Shown: in pieces, positions 1 to 11,664 of the stretch
How the letters are laid out: each line of letters opens with the position of its first letter
Numbering within the stretch: the first letter of the stretch is position 1
Assembly: GCA_003255065.1 (NCBI GenBank)
Contig: QAOA01004877.1
Span: 600,627-664,626 of the forward strand
Length of the DNA stretch: 64,000 nucleotides
Source of the DNA: Cercis canadensis
Taxonomy: Eukaryota > Streptophyta > Magnoliopsida > Fabales > Fabaceae
Direction of reading: 5' to 3'
Position numbers and translations under genes: made by a program
Notes under the pieces: generated by a model
What the model saw: the letters and a program-made list of their open reading frames with translations, nothing else
The model's database searches: none
Told to the model about the DNA's origin: nothing

Positions 1-409
1 ATAAAGCAAATTTGTGCGATCCCATGAAAGGTCAAACTAATTTCAAGATAAAATAGGTTGATAGCTAGTCGCATTGAATCTCGCATATAGTTAATTACAT
101 TCTGGTAGACCAAAACTAATCGATTGGGGTTGAACAATGCAATGCTGCTGTTATTTGATCTTTTGTTAGTTCTAGAGACATTTCAAACAATTTTAACAAG
201 GAATCAGCAGAAGAAAAAAGAGGCAGCTCCTGACCCAATATGCTTCATCTTAAACTCCAGATCTGGTAATATTTTACCAGCAAATTGCACCCAGAAGACC
301 TATTCAACTCAATGCGGCGACTAAAGAAACCAAATCATTGAAAAAGCAAAATATTCGGAGATAATCACCCTGAGTATGCACAATTAGGAATCGTAAGCAG
401 CCTCCTTAC

Positions 410-516
410 CTCCCAGATGAAGAAACAAAGTTTCCCTCTTTGGCCCGAAATTCAAAACCCAATTTGTTCCAAATGTTAGATGCTTGGCTTGCCTTCAAAA
501 GGGATCCAAGATTCAT
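410..516 (-). CDS. Possible first coding exon of a gene leaving the left edge
   Basis: Read on the minus strand, an ATG at 516 opens 35 codons without a stop (start MNLGSLLKASQ, later GFEFRAKEGNF). The frame then meets a textbook donor, AG|GTAAGG, at 410/409. Upstream, roughly 540-810, the minus strand is strongly CT-rich, as plant 5' UTRs often are. The short basic/hydrophobic start could be an organelle presequence, but that is a guess. I do not recognise the family and could not place a second exon between 1 and 400. It could be a chance ORF next to a chance donor; the combination of ATG, open frame, perfect donor and CT-rich leader is the only support. Confidence 0.35.
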
Positions 517-2079
517 AAAGAAGAGAAAGAAGAAGAAAGCAATTGAACTTCGTATTTGTTGCTAAAAACCAAAAGCAGCATTATTTTGAAAAATAAAATA
601 AGAATGAGACTTTTCTTGACCCGAAATGAACCGTATTGCTATTCGAATCAGCAAACGATGACCCAGATGCGAGGAAGATAGCAAAAGAGTGAAAGACAAA
701 GGTGAGAGAGAGAAAGAAGGGAAGAAAGAGAAAGAGAAACAGAAAGGAAGTTGTCCGGTCAATAGCTAAACAACGTGAGACTTGAGCGACCGCTATTGCC
801 GCCGTCTCCAACTGTCGGTAAAGAATCTAATACGGTTCCGGATATAGTAACATTATTGTAAAAAGCATTGACAGCAGTTAAGAAATTATTTCTACCGTTT
901 ATTTTCTAGTGGAGTCTCATATACCTTTCATCGTACGGTTCACAATTATTAGTTGATTTGATACTCATTTTTGGATTAATATCAATATACATTAGTGGTG
1001 CTCCTTAAATCGTCTTTAGCTCCACTCTCATCTCATCATATCCTTATTTATATCTTTCTTTCTATTTTTTTTTTAATTTCTCTTGGCGGGTAAATATATT
1101 CGAAAGTGCGAGTCCCGCGTCGGTTATAATGCACTAAGGAAATAAAAAATTGAAAGATAATCAAAATGGATAATTTAGTTAAATTTATTTTTTTAAAATT
1201 TAAATTTTCATTATACGAAATTAAAAGTATCTTAATATTAGTAAATTATGATTACAAATAAATGATTAAAAATATCGTTAAATTTTTAATCTTTTTATGA
1301 TTTTTTATATATCATATTTGGAGTTTATAAATTTTATTTTTAAATTTAAAAAAAAAACTATTTTATTTTAAAACTTTTTGTAAATGCCAATAAGCTGATA
1401 AACTTTTTGGGTTAATATGACATGGAGAGGAACAATTGATATTTAGGTTTTGACAAATTTTGGGCCATTTTTTTTTTGTTCAACCCCTAAACTATTTTAA
1501 ATTTAAAAATGGAATGTGAAACAAGCATCAATGGTCAAACATGGATGTATATTAAAGATGACAATTTTATTAAGACCCTTGGCTGGCTTGAATTCAAAGT
1601 TGGTGGCAAACAAGGACCTCCACCCACATGTTGAAATATTACAAAGAAACTTCAGCGCTACTAGATAATTGTGACATTTGAAGTAGCTTTCAGTGAAAAA
1701 AATGTGACATTTACCTACAACCATAATTTCAAACTGAAATCTACATTTCCTTTTTCAAAATTTTCAGATTTTTTTAAAATATTTTTAATATTTATGTGGT
1801 ATATTATACTAAATAAAAATAATTAATATATGAATAATATATAAACAAATTAATTATTTTTAAACTTATTTTAAAAAATAAAATAAAATAATTTTATATT
1901 TAATAAAATATAAAAATTACATATCATAAAATTTCTATTTTCTTAATTGTGAAAAGAAATCAATAATTGATTTTGCTTAATTACGTAATAATAATATAAA
2001 TTTTTTTTTTTTTTTAATTTTCCCGCTGGTTCATTTTAAAGTAGCACGTTACTCTTGGGCGGGGACGGGGTCAAAGACA
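517..2079. other. Intergenic stretch, no gene seen
   Basis: About 540-830 may be the CT-rich leader and promoter of the left-edge minus-strand gene. The rest, especially 1000-2040, is AT-rich with many A and T runs and holds no ORF of recognisable content. The last few hundred bases before 2080 should contain the SNM1 promoter, but I cannot point to a clear TATA box. Confidence 0.5.
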
Positions 2080-5000
2080 ATGCCGGTTTTGAGAGACGCA
2101 ACAGCGGCAGCGGTCTCGGAACCACCAGCACCGCCGCCGGTGGAGGAAGAAGAACTGTTTTGCGGCGATTATTATGAAAATGATGTCAATGATTACGACA
2201 CTTCCACCGGCGTTGTTTTGCTGGACGAGGAGGGTTTTCCATCACAAGCCGTAGACGAGGATAATGAACAGAACGGAAGCGACGAAGGATCGAAAATGGT
2301 ATCAGGGAAAAGCAGTTTCACTGCCGATTTCTATCGATGCGGTACTGATTGGTCTTGCTTGTTATCAGCAGAAGATTGCAGTAGCAGCATAGACATTAAG
2401 AGAAGGGATTTCGTAGGCGACCCAATAGCTTCGGGAAGGAAGCTGAAACAGGTTAATCTATTTCAGATGTGGGGCTTCAAAAGAAATGGTACCGATGAAT
2501 CCATTCCTGCTTCCTCTATTGATTCGAAATGGAATCAAAGTGTTTATTGTGACGATGGAAATGAGGATGGTGTTCCTTTTAAGAAGGAGAATGTGAAGCT
2601 TGAAAATTGGGGCTCAATTTCACGTAATATCCAGACAGATTTTGTAAAGTCAAAACCTTCCCGTAAGAGAAAGAACAGCTACAACGATAATGGGGGATCG
2701 CGTGCCTGCCCCTTCTATAAGAAAATGCCAGGTCAAAATTCTTGTATTTCTCAATAGCCATTAGTTCGCTGGTGACCTTGTCTTGTATATCACAATTGTT
2801 AGCTTGTGTATAGTTTAAAAGAGTCTACTTAGTCCTTGACATTATATTTTTCCGTCCTTGCTAGTATGATTAGGAGATCAATATGATTTAAAAGAATTTT
2901 GTTTATGTCTGCGGGTCCACTGATGGTGCATTACTTGTAATTTGCTTCGAACACATAATGCAGCCAGCATACATTGTTTGCCAATCTCTTCATTGTATAA
3001 GCATACTTTGTTTCTATCCTGAAAGCCATAATCTCGGTAACCTAATCCATTAATGTAGTCTGTGTTTGCTCTAAGTTCAGTCTCCTTGTCTATGCAGGGA
3101 CAACCTTTACTGTTGATGCATTTCGCTATGGGTGCATTCCAGGATGCACAGCATATTTCCTTAGCCACTTCCATTATGATCATTATGGTGGCCTTAGCAA
3201 GAAATGGTCACATGGCCCTATTTATTGCAGTCCTCTCACAGCTCGTCTTGTTCAAATTTGCCTCTCGGTAAATCCTTTGTAAGAACCCATTACCTTATCT
3301 TTTTTGTGCAGTTTATTTCCTATTCCTCCTCTGTTCATTTCCTATTCCTCCTCTGTTCATTTCTTTCTCATACAAACAGACAAATGAAGGTATACCTGAT
3401 TAAGATCTTTCTTTATCATCTGAATTAAGTGATTGACCTTTTGTTATATTTCTGTATATAGGTATATCCGCCCTTTGGAATTGAATACTGAATATGTAAT
3501 TCATGGTGTCAAAGTGACACTGCTAGAAGCTAATCATTGCCCTGGTGCAGCTTTGATTCACTTTCATCTCCCAAATGGGCAATGCTTTTTACATACGGGG
3601 GATTTCAGAGCTTCTAAACTGATGCAAGCTCACTCCCTTCTCGTAAATCAACATGTAAATGTACTTTATTTGGATACTACGTATTGCAACCCAAAGTACA
3701 AGTAAGACATTGCTTTAATTAAAATTTTGTTGAGATCTTGTCATTTGGTGATGATGTTGGTTCATTGATTGTTGAAATACAAAACCAAAGATTCTCAAAA
3801 ACAATTTTGTGTTTCAGGTTCCCTTCTAAGGAAGATGTACTAAACTATGTTGTCAAAATTACAAAGAACCACCTCAAAATGCAGCCCAGAACTTTAGTGG
3901 TTGTTGGGGCATATAGTATTGGAAAAGAATGTGTTTATCTTGCAATTTCTAAGGCACTGGGGGTACGTGGGCTTTTCTCGCTCCAACGGATATCTATTTT
4001 AACTATTGTTTTCATTGCATACTCCTCATTCTTGTTGATGTGAAGAGATGTCCAAGAAATTTCTAGCATAGATGAATATAATAAACTGGTTGATAATGAT
4101 TGTATCTGGTCGGGTGTCAAGTTCTGAAAATTCCAAAGTTTTTAGTTTCTTTCTCTTCTCCTTTTTCTTTTCTTTCTTTTACACTCACAATACTTAAGAT
4201 TTGTGTATGCTAGAGTTGTGAACCTTGCATAATGGAGAATCAATTTTGGCTCGTTCCATTAGGCATGTAAAAGTCCGTATTCGTTGGTTTTAGGCTGTTT
4301 TCTGCCCTGAATTAACAGAATAGATTTAAGTCACCATGTCATGTATTTTCATAATTTAGATCTGCACTCTAGAGACGCATTACCTACAGCTCTTTTATTC
4401 TTCAGGTAAAAATTCATGCAAATGCTTCCAGAAGACGAATTTTGCTGGCTTTTGGTTGGCCTGAGCTTTCGGATAGTCTCTGTACAAACGGAAAGGACAC
4501 ACTTCTTCATGTTCTGCCCATGTCATCTCTGAGATTTGAGGTTTAATTCCCAGCCTTTATGTTTTCATCTAAAAGACTCAGGCTTTTCCTTCCTTTTATT
4601 TAAAGATTTTTTTTAAATTATAGCTGACCATATATGTTTTTCTTGTTACATCAGACCTTGAAGGATTACTTGAAGACCTACAAGGAAAAATTCGCAGCAG
4701 TGTTGGCATTTCGTCCAACAGGTATTTGCGTATACTTTTGATGCACATGATTTTTAAATCATGGTAATTTTAAATTGTCGATAGGGATGCCAGAATTGAA
4801 CAAGGAGTGGTTAATCTAAAATTCATCCCTTTTCAACTATTCAGGTTGGACTTTCAGTGAGAAGATAGGCAATCATCTGGAACTAATTAAACCAATTTCC
4901 AAAGGCAACGTCACGATATATGGTGAGAGGATCCGCATTCAACTGTCGCATTTGTTGTAATATCAGAACTTGTAATGGGTGCTGTTTCTTTTTAAAATGC

Positions 5001-5464
5001 ATCCAAGGATCACTGGGTCTGGTATTTGTTAGTACGATCTGCTTTCAGTTGCTGGGATGGCGAATATCTGTCATAGTCTGTCATAGTCCTGACCATTAAG
5101 CAAGCATTTTTTTTTTTTTTATTTACAATTTTTCTGTGCAGGTCTAAGAGTAGTTATTTATCAAGTATAGTTCATAATTCTCTTTTCTCCTTAATTGTAG
5201 GGGTTCCTTACAGTGAACACTCCAGCTTCACAGAACTGCGTGAGTTTGTTCAGGTTCGAAACTAAATATAATGATTACTTTGATTGCTACAAGCTTGGAA
5301 ACCTAATAGCATCTACAAAATTGCATTGTTTTGTGTCACTTCTGAGTGATGTTATCTTTCCTCAGTTTTTGAGGCCTGACAAGGTAATTCCTACTGTGAA
5401 CGTATGGAAGGCTGCAGATCGAGAAAAGATGCAGTCCTGCTTCCGAGAATGGTTGAAAGGCTAA
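2080..5464 (+). CDS. SNM1: SNM1-type DNA cross-link repair nuclease
   Basis: Nine exons: 2080-2731, 3098-3278, 3462-3701, 3818-3962, 4406-4540, 4655-4721, 4845-4922, 5201-5253, 5366-5464. They sum to 1650 nt (549 aa) with GT-AG introns and continuous phase. The protein is a metallo-beta-lactamase/beta-CASP 5'-exonuclease of the SNM1/PSO2 family, which acts in the nucleus on interstrand cross-links and related damage. The acidic N-terminal ~215 residues are poorly conserved. The catalytic part has HFHYDH (241-246), NHCPG with H303, HTGDF with D325, LDTTYC with D349 (beta-CASP motif A), GAYSIGKE, and YSEHSSF with H506 (motif C). All expected metal ligands are present. The protein is longer than Arabidopsis SNM1, mainly in the N-terminal region. 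No sign of pseudogenisation. Confidence 0.93.
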
Positions 5465-8400
5465 TATTCTGAGCTAGTTTGAAACTTTGATATGTGGGGT
5501 TCATTCCCCGGGATTCCCATTTCTAGATATATATGGAGAACTCAATATTTTCTGCTGCATGCAATGCAGAACGGGATGCTTGAATTCTTCCTGGTCCTTA
5601 CTCAAATGACTACCGCAGGTTTTGCTAGATGCTTCAAGTTCAGCCCAGGTTATTTTAATTAGGCCTCCCATTTGTTGTCTGTTAAAAGTTCCTGCAGGAC
5701 ATACAACAATTTCATGGAAGTAAAAATAGGAAAATACAGAGAAATTTCAAGCCTATTGTTGTTTTGTCTTGATGTGCCTCTCACTGTAGTTGTCTCTTTA
5801 GAACAGTTTTTCGATGTTGTAATCTATAAAGACGTGAAGAATTGTAGAGGTGATATTTTCTAGGAAGTTACAACAGGAAAGAAGATTCCCAATATACCCC
5901 AGTTGTTGAGAGAAGTATCGTAGTAAGTACCTATACATGTACCTCTTGTATACTATTCAAATCTGCTTTACGACACTTCACAGTCAACTGGGATATGTTG
6001 AGAGTATCGTGGCGGAGTGTTGTTAATTTTATAGATTCATGTTGAGAAAAGTTTTGCTCAGTTTCTTTTAATCTTAGTTTCTGACCCTATTTATAACAGA
6101 ATAATTATATTTTATCAGAAAATAAGTATTTTTTATCACAAAAAATCAACTTAGAATGACAAAAATAGAAAAATTTATATAAAAAGTAGCATAAATAAAA
6201 TTTTCTCAGTTATTACATCTTACCTTCTGCAATTGTTTCCATGAGCTATTTAAGGGAGGGGGGGTTGCGAAGGTGTAATTACATAGCTAAAGCTAATTTT
6301 TAGAGATAGTTTAATATTTGGTTTTAAAGACAAAAAAAAAAAAAAAAAAGATGATAAAAGACTAACAACTTTTAAGTCATAAGTTATAAATCGTTAGACA
6401 TTAGACATATAAAAGGAATGTTTGAAAAGAACGAAAACCAAAAACCTCTTAAAAGGTGATATGAAACTTATTCAAGGGGGAATACAAATGAATTGCAGCT
6501 AACTAAAATGGCATGATTGTGATGATTCTAAAGAGCAATTGACGAGAAATAAGATCACTCTCCAACTTCAGTAGTTGTATACCATTAACAAGTGTACACA
6601 ACTATGAAACCATGTTTATCTGCATGAATGCAATATAGGGAGAAAGAGAAGCCAATTTGTCTTAATTCCCTCCCCATAGTCTTACTTTGCCTTCAATAAA
6701 TAAAAGAGTGATAGAAAGCCTATGAGGGAGAGAGTTAAGAAAAGTGAGTCGCTCAACAGAATATAGAATTCCCTGTGGCATTTTCTTCCTTCGGTAGTGA
6801 AAAGAGAGGGAAAGGGAGGAAAAGGTGTAGTCCTTGATCCATATAAATAGGACATAACAGCTATCAGCCATGTCAAATGGGCGAAATTCACAAAGCTTCA
6901 TGGAAAGAATGAGATTCTAACAAATTTCCATTACTGGCGTTTTAGCATCTCTAGGTTAATTCGTCACCATATCTCGAAGTATATTTATTTATTTATTTCT
7001 TGGGTAAAAACCTCGAAGTTTCATATGTATACATTATACGGTGGATTATAACTTACTAAGTTGATGTGGCATCTCTCTTTTTCAACCTACAACTGGTTAA
7101 AGTAGTAACACACTGAAATTTTTGTTTAATGCCACAATATTTTCTTTAATTGCACACCACCCCAGTTTGCACATGACACATCAGACAAAACTTTGTATAT
7201 GTGTCAATGTTCAATTGGTCCACGTTGACATGGTAATAAGTCGGTAAGGTAGAATCCACCGTGTCATACATATATGCGTATCAGTTGAAATGGTTTTCAC
7301 TATTGTAGGCTTCATCTAGAAGCTAAGCACCCCTCGTTTAGACCGAGGTATTAATAATGACAAGGCTTTCCCGTCTCCAAAATACTAGACAGAAAGCTAC
7401 ACAGCATTAAAATGAAGATATTCGATGCGACAGAAGAAAAATGACAAAAGCAAAACTGAAAGCAGTGCTAGAGGGTAGGGGTACACAAGACTTTAAACTA
7501 GAATATGGCCTTCAATGAATTCAGGGTTTTATGTAATGTAACTTCTTCTATAGCCTCGGCTGACGATTTAAGAATACTAATTGTAGAAAATGTCGTGGAT
7601 ATCATCTCCAATAAAGAAAAAGACAATTCCCTGAATAACGAGTGAGATTTCTCATACAGTTTCAAGTCACCATTTCAACTATCCAATACAGCTTAAAAGT
7701 AAACAAAAGTCAAATCTTCTTCTGTGTTAGGCATAAACAGGTACGGGGCATACATTCTTAAGTTCGCTGACATTGGGAGACATAGATGAATTTGAGAGTA
7801 TTGTCTCGGCCAAAAAAGGGGAATTAACAATTGCATATGCTTTTTGTTGAGGGAATGGTGTTTCAGTGTAGAATTGTGTATAGCATAGATAGGAAGAAAG
7901 AAATGGCCAATCTATCTTGTGCCTTAATCAACTGGAGCATCAAGGATAAAAATTCAACAATGCCGTATCAAGAAATGTCAGTTCCACCTGTGTCCAATTC
8001 AAAATAACTTCCATCTACAGGAGACCAAATATAAGCACTTTTAATATTTCTACAGTGTCAATCAATCATGTACACTTGCTATGGTTTGCATAATTTTTTA
8101 TTTTTAAAAAAACTAGCTATTGTTACTTATGATGTTGAAATGCATTATACCAAATGTCCTCCATAATTTCTGCAAGAGATTGTCATGCTATCATATCATT
8201 TAGGAAGTTGAATAGGAATCTAAGGTATGAAGGGAATTTTCATTTTAGATTGCTCAGAAGTTATGGCCGTGGGATTAAAAAACTTTCTAAATATTTACAT
8301 ATACTAATTCAGGATGCCCAAGGGTAATTACTTACAGGAAAGGGTTAAATTACTCATACAATAAACTAGAACAGATAGTATAAAGTGGATAGAAGAATAT

Positions 8401-9638
8401 GCAGAGCTGGTGCACTTTTTGGGAGGAAAGAGTTAATGATAATCAATAGTCAGGCAAAAAGCTGAGGTAAAGACAAGGTACGCCTCCAAAACAACAAGAT
8501 TAGACAAAAATAACTATGGTAGAAAGGATCTTGATAGCCTCAACAAAATCACTGGTCTCAGAAAGAAGAACATTTAACCCATGGAAGAATAGGACCACCA
8601 TTAAAGGTCATTGAAGATCAAGGAGTGTAGCCAGCAACAATTCTAAGACAGTAACTTGGAGGTTATTTTCCAGATATGAAAAACACTTCAATATCAAGAA
8701 TTCATCAAGAAGATCAAACAACCAATTTCCATGCAGAATTCTATATACAAGAAGCCATTTTGAAGCATCACTGGCCCATGTAATCTCAAGATGATGCCAG
8801 ATCTTAAGTGGCTGATGCAACTGATTATACTTTATCTTCTTATATCACAACCAACCTTTTCATATTGGTAAGTTAAAAACTAGTAAGCCATACCCTAACT
8901 TCCTTAGCACATATCTTTAAGTGAAGTTATTAAAAAGGATTACGATCAAAAACCCCCAAAGCAGATATGTTAGTTATCATTATTTCCTGCCCATTGAGTA
9001 GTAATAAAAAATCTTGTTAAATCTAAAATCCTCCATGTTGGCCCACCCTAGATTTTTTTTAGCCCACCCTATATTGAACACAATATTGGGTGCACTTATC
9101 ACAAACAGAGCATTCAGGCCATGAAAGACAAGATATGGATGCTCCAATAAAGTAAGAACATAGTAGATGGATGGTCCAATAAAAAAGAAAAAAAAATCAG
9201 AAAGAGTACCACCGCTAGTCCCTTAAGTGTAGGCCCAAAATAAATCCCTGAAGAACTTGATAATCAGAATATTATGTCTTATTCAAGAGTCTGTACTACA
9301 CCAAACAAATATGTAAGCCAGTCTTTAATTTATTCATTGCAAAAAAGATCCTTAATTCGATACACTGCAAAGCATAACAACACATAAAGTGAAGGTAATA
9401 ATAATAATATTAAGGAAAGGAAAAAGACAATGAATGTCAATAACTACTTGAGCTCAAAAAGAGTCAATTGTTGTATACACAGAACCCATCCGTTTTGATC
9501 AGATTACAGTGTTCATAAGTAAAATGTATCTTAACTCTGCTCAGAGATCATTACCTAGCACAGCAATCACACTACCGAAGAAAAAAGAAGAGAGGCATTG
9601 TAAAAGAAAAGCTAACAGTGAAAAAAGGCAAAAGGAAT
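5465..9638. other. Intergenic stretch with 3' UTRs and one small inverted-repeat element
   Basis: The first ~400 bases are probably SNM1 3' UTR and the last ~150 the 3' UTR of the minus-strand DUF716 gene. In between I see no ORF that resembles a known protein; the ORFs present lack splice or family support. It contains an A run (about 6332-6349) and the inverted-repeat element at 7022-7280 listed separately. Confidence 0.55.
7022..7280. mobile_element. MITE-like element with imperfect terminal inverted repeats
   Basis: The ends, about 7022-7071 and 7220-7280, match each other in inverted orientation around the shared core ACGGTGGATT and a later CTTAC/ACTTA block, with small indels. The ~150-bp centre is AT-rich and non-coding. 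Size and structure suit a miniature inverted-repeat transposable element. I could not define a target-site duplication with certainty, so superfamily and exact edges are open. Confidence 0.45.
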
Positions 9639-10583
9639 TCAAGCCTGGGTGCCAGTCAATGCTTTCATCTGGATATGACCATGATGATGACTTTCTGAAG
9701 GGGGAGCACTGTTGGGCAAGGCCTCATAGGAGCCTAATTTCCTCATTCCCACACTTTTTGCAACGCAAGCATAGGTGATCATAACAATCAGCACCACAAA
9801 CATCACATGGACCAAGAACAAAAGATCGAGAATTGCCACAGCTCTGAACTTGGAATCGTCGAGATCACACTTGGTTGATCCCTCAACCCCTTTCACCACG
9901 TCCAGCAAACGATGACACCCTTCAGGGATGAAGGCATCAACATAGAGGGACAACCCTGTCTGCAAAACCCAAAGCCCCTGCAAGCAAATAGCAGCTCCCA
10001 ACCCAACATCGGCGACGAAGAGCCTAGGCTGACAAGCAAGTATTAGGCATAGAACGGCGGCCAGGGCCGATATCAGGGCAGAAACGGAGTCGCATTTGGC
10101 CTCGAGATCGGAGGTCTGAACGGAGGCGGCGGCGGCGGAGACGGAGTATTGCAAGAAGAAAAGGGCAGAAGCGAGGGCGAAAATGAGATCGGTTGGGAGG
10201 GGAAGAAGGGAGGAGCAATCGGAGAGGAGGAGAGAGACGGAAAGGATGAGAAAGAGGAAGAGGACTGCGGCGGATTGGAGAGAGGTGAAGCGGTGAACGG
10301 GGGTGCGACCCTTGAGGAGAGGGTCGGAATCGGAGGAAATTATGAGTTGGTGGGTGAAGGCAACGAGGAGACAGAGGATGATGAGGTAGAGAGAGAGGTG
10401 GCGGAGGCGGTGGTGGGTATTGTTAGCGGAGGAAGAAGGGGGGAAGGGGTGGAAGGGTTTGGCCGAGTAGGAATGAGGAGATTTGAGGTAGCTGCGGGTG
10501 GCGGAGATAAGGTGGTATAGACCCAGAGAGACCAGCGCCGAAGATGATAGCGTATGGTATAGAAAAGCCGCCATTGACGACAA
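9639..10583 (-). CDS. DUF716/TMEM45-family membrane protein
   Basis: Single-exon ORF of 314 aa starting MSSMAAFLYH. It has about seven hydrophobic segments, for example near residues 63-82 (LYLIILCLLVAF), 100-120, 128-150, 165-185, 195-215 and 255-278, and a polar, His-rich C-terminus (SESHHHGH). The spacing and motifs such as GLGAAICLQGLWVLQTGLSLY and a following PEGCH fit the plant DUF716 (TMEM45-like) family, multi-pass proteins of unclear biochemical role. Intron-free structure is common for this family. A second Met at residue 4 is an alternative start. A (GAA)n microsatellite lies about 155 bp upstream. A long overlapping plus-strand ORF at 10149-10520 is its antisense shadow. Confidence 0.85.
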   Translation of the reverse strand: MSSMAAFLYHTLSSSALVSLGLYHLISATRSYLKSPHSYSAKPFHPFPPSSSANNTHHRLRHLSLYLIILCLLVAFTHQLIISSDSDPLLKGRTPVHRFTSLQSAAVLFLFLILSVSLLLSDCSSLLPLPTDLIFALASALFFLQYSVSAAAASVQTSDLEAKCDSVSALISALAAVLCLILACQPRLFVADVGLGAAICLQGLWVLQTGLSLYVDAFIPEGCHRLLDVVKGVEGSTKCDLDDSKFRAVAILDLLFLVHVMFVVLIVMITYACVAKSVGMRKLGSYEALPNSAPPSESHHHGHIQMKALTGTQA

Positions 10584-10737
10584 GGAGGAGGTGGGGGGAG
10601 GAGCAAGCAGCTAGCTTTCTGCGTGATTTGAACAGAACAGAGTGTTATGCAGAAAAGAGAGCTAAGTGTGAGGCCCCGGGGAGGGCAATGGCAATGGCAA
10701 TGGTGCCCTGTTGTCCTGGTTGGTATTATTAGGTAGA

Positions 10738-10770
10738 AGGAGAAGAAGAAGAAGAAGAAGAAGAAGAAGA
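10738..10770. repeat. (GAA)n microsatellite upstream of the DUF716 gene
   Basis: Uninterrupted AGA/GAA units at 10738-10770, read as CTT repeats on the coding (minus) strand. CTT/CT tracts are frequent in plant 5' UTRs and core promoters, so this may lie in the DUF716 leader. Length polymorphism is likely. Confidence 0.85.
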
Positions 10771-11664
10771 TAGATTTTCCATCGAGTTCTGCAACGAAGG
10801 TCTCCTAGTCCCAGAGATACAGAGCATGAGATCTTCAGTAGCTGACTTGCTATTTAGAATTAATTCGTATAAGAAACTTATGCAATAATTCTCTTAAAAA
10901 TAAATACGAAGAATCTAGGGATATATTTTATTTTCTTATTTTTTATTGTCTCGCTGTGTTAAAAAACATTTTCATCTCTCAAGTATTTTCTCCTCCTTAA
11001 ACCAGCAAAATGACTAACTAAGTATAATAAATAAGAATCAGATTACATTCAGCAAATTAAAAACGATTTTTCAGAAAACAAAATTAAAAGTGCATAAATA
11101 AAAATTTATAACTATGAAATTAAATTGTGTCTTTTTTAGATGAATATTAAAATGTCTTTGGAATGATTGAAATAATATTTGACAAATTTCGGCCCATGTT
11201 CTTAAGCCCGTACAATACTCTCATCTTTTATGGCCCAAAATATTAGCCAACAGCACGAAGTGTTTGAAACCCTCACCTCCTGTAAGTTATTCAACTCTCA
11301 CTACAATCCAAGCCTCTCACAATAGAACAAAAAGACACTTTTTACACCATGTTTCAGAACAAATTCGTAGCCAAAAAAATGCTAGAGGGAGAAAAGATAA
11401 AACTAGGAGAAAACAGGGGAAAAAAGCAGGGAACATGGACCCAAAAAAAAACAAAAAAAGAGAAATATTTTTTCACTGTCACAAAATCAGACGCAAAAAA
11501 AAAATAAAGGGCCAAAAACTGCTGGCTGTTAAGGCTTGCACTACATCCTTAACAACATAATACACTCGCGGAATATGAAAAGAATCATAGGATTTACATC
11601 AATCTGAATGAGTACAAATCTGTCCCGCCAAGCCATATCGAAACAGCGTGTATGCACTTGCACA
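10771..11664. other. Intergenic stretch between DUF716 promoter and syntaxin 3' end
   Basis: AT-rich DNA with A-rich ORFs of low complexity (11264-11560). No supported gene. The right-hand part, up to 11664, is probably the syntaxin 3' UTR. Confidence 0.5.

Noticed and set aside
8608..8820. 70-codon minus-strand ORF as a gene
   Set aside because: No recognisable motif, no plausible leader or splice context, and AT-rich surroundings; likely chance.
10149..10520. 123-codon plus-strand ORF rich in Glu and Gly
   Set aside because: Exact antisense of the DUF716 coding sequence; its composition follows from the Ser/Leu-rich codons opposite.
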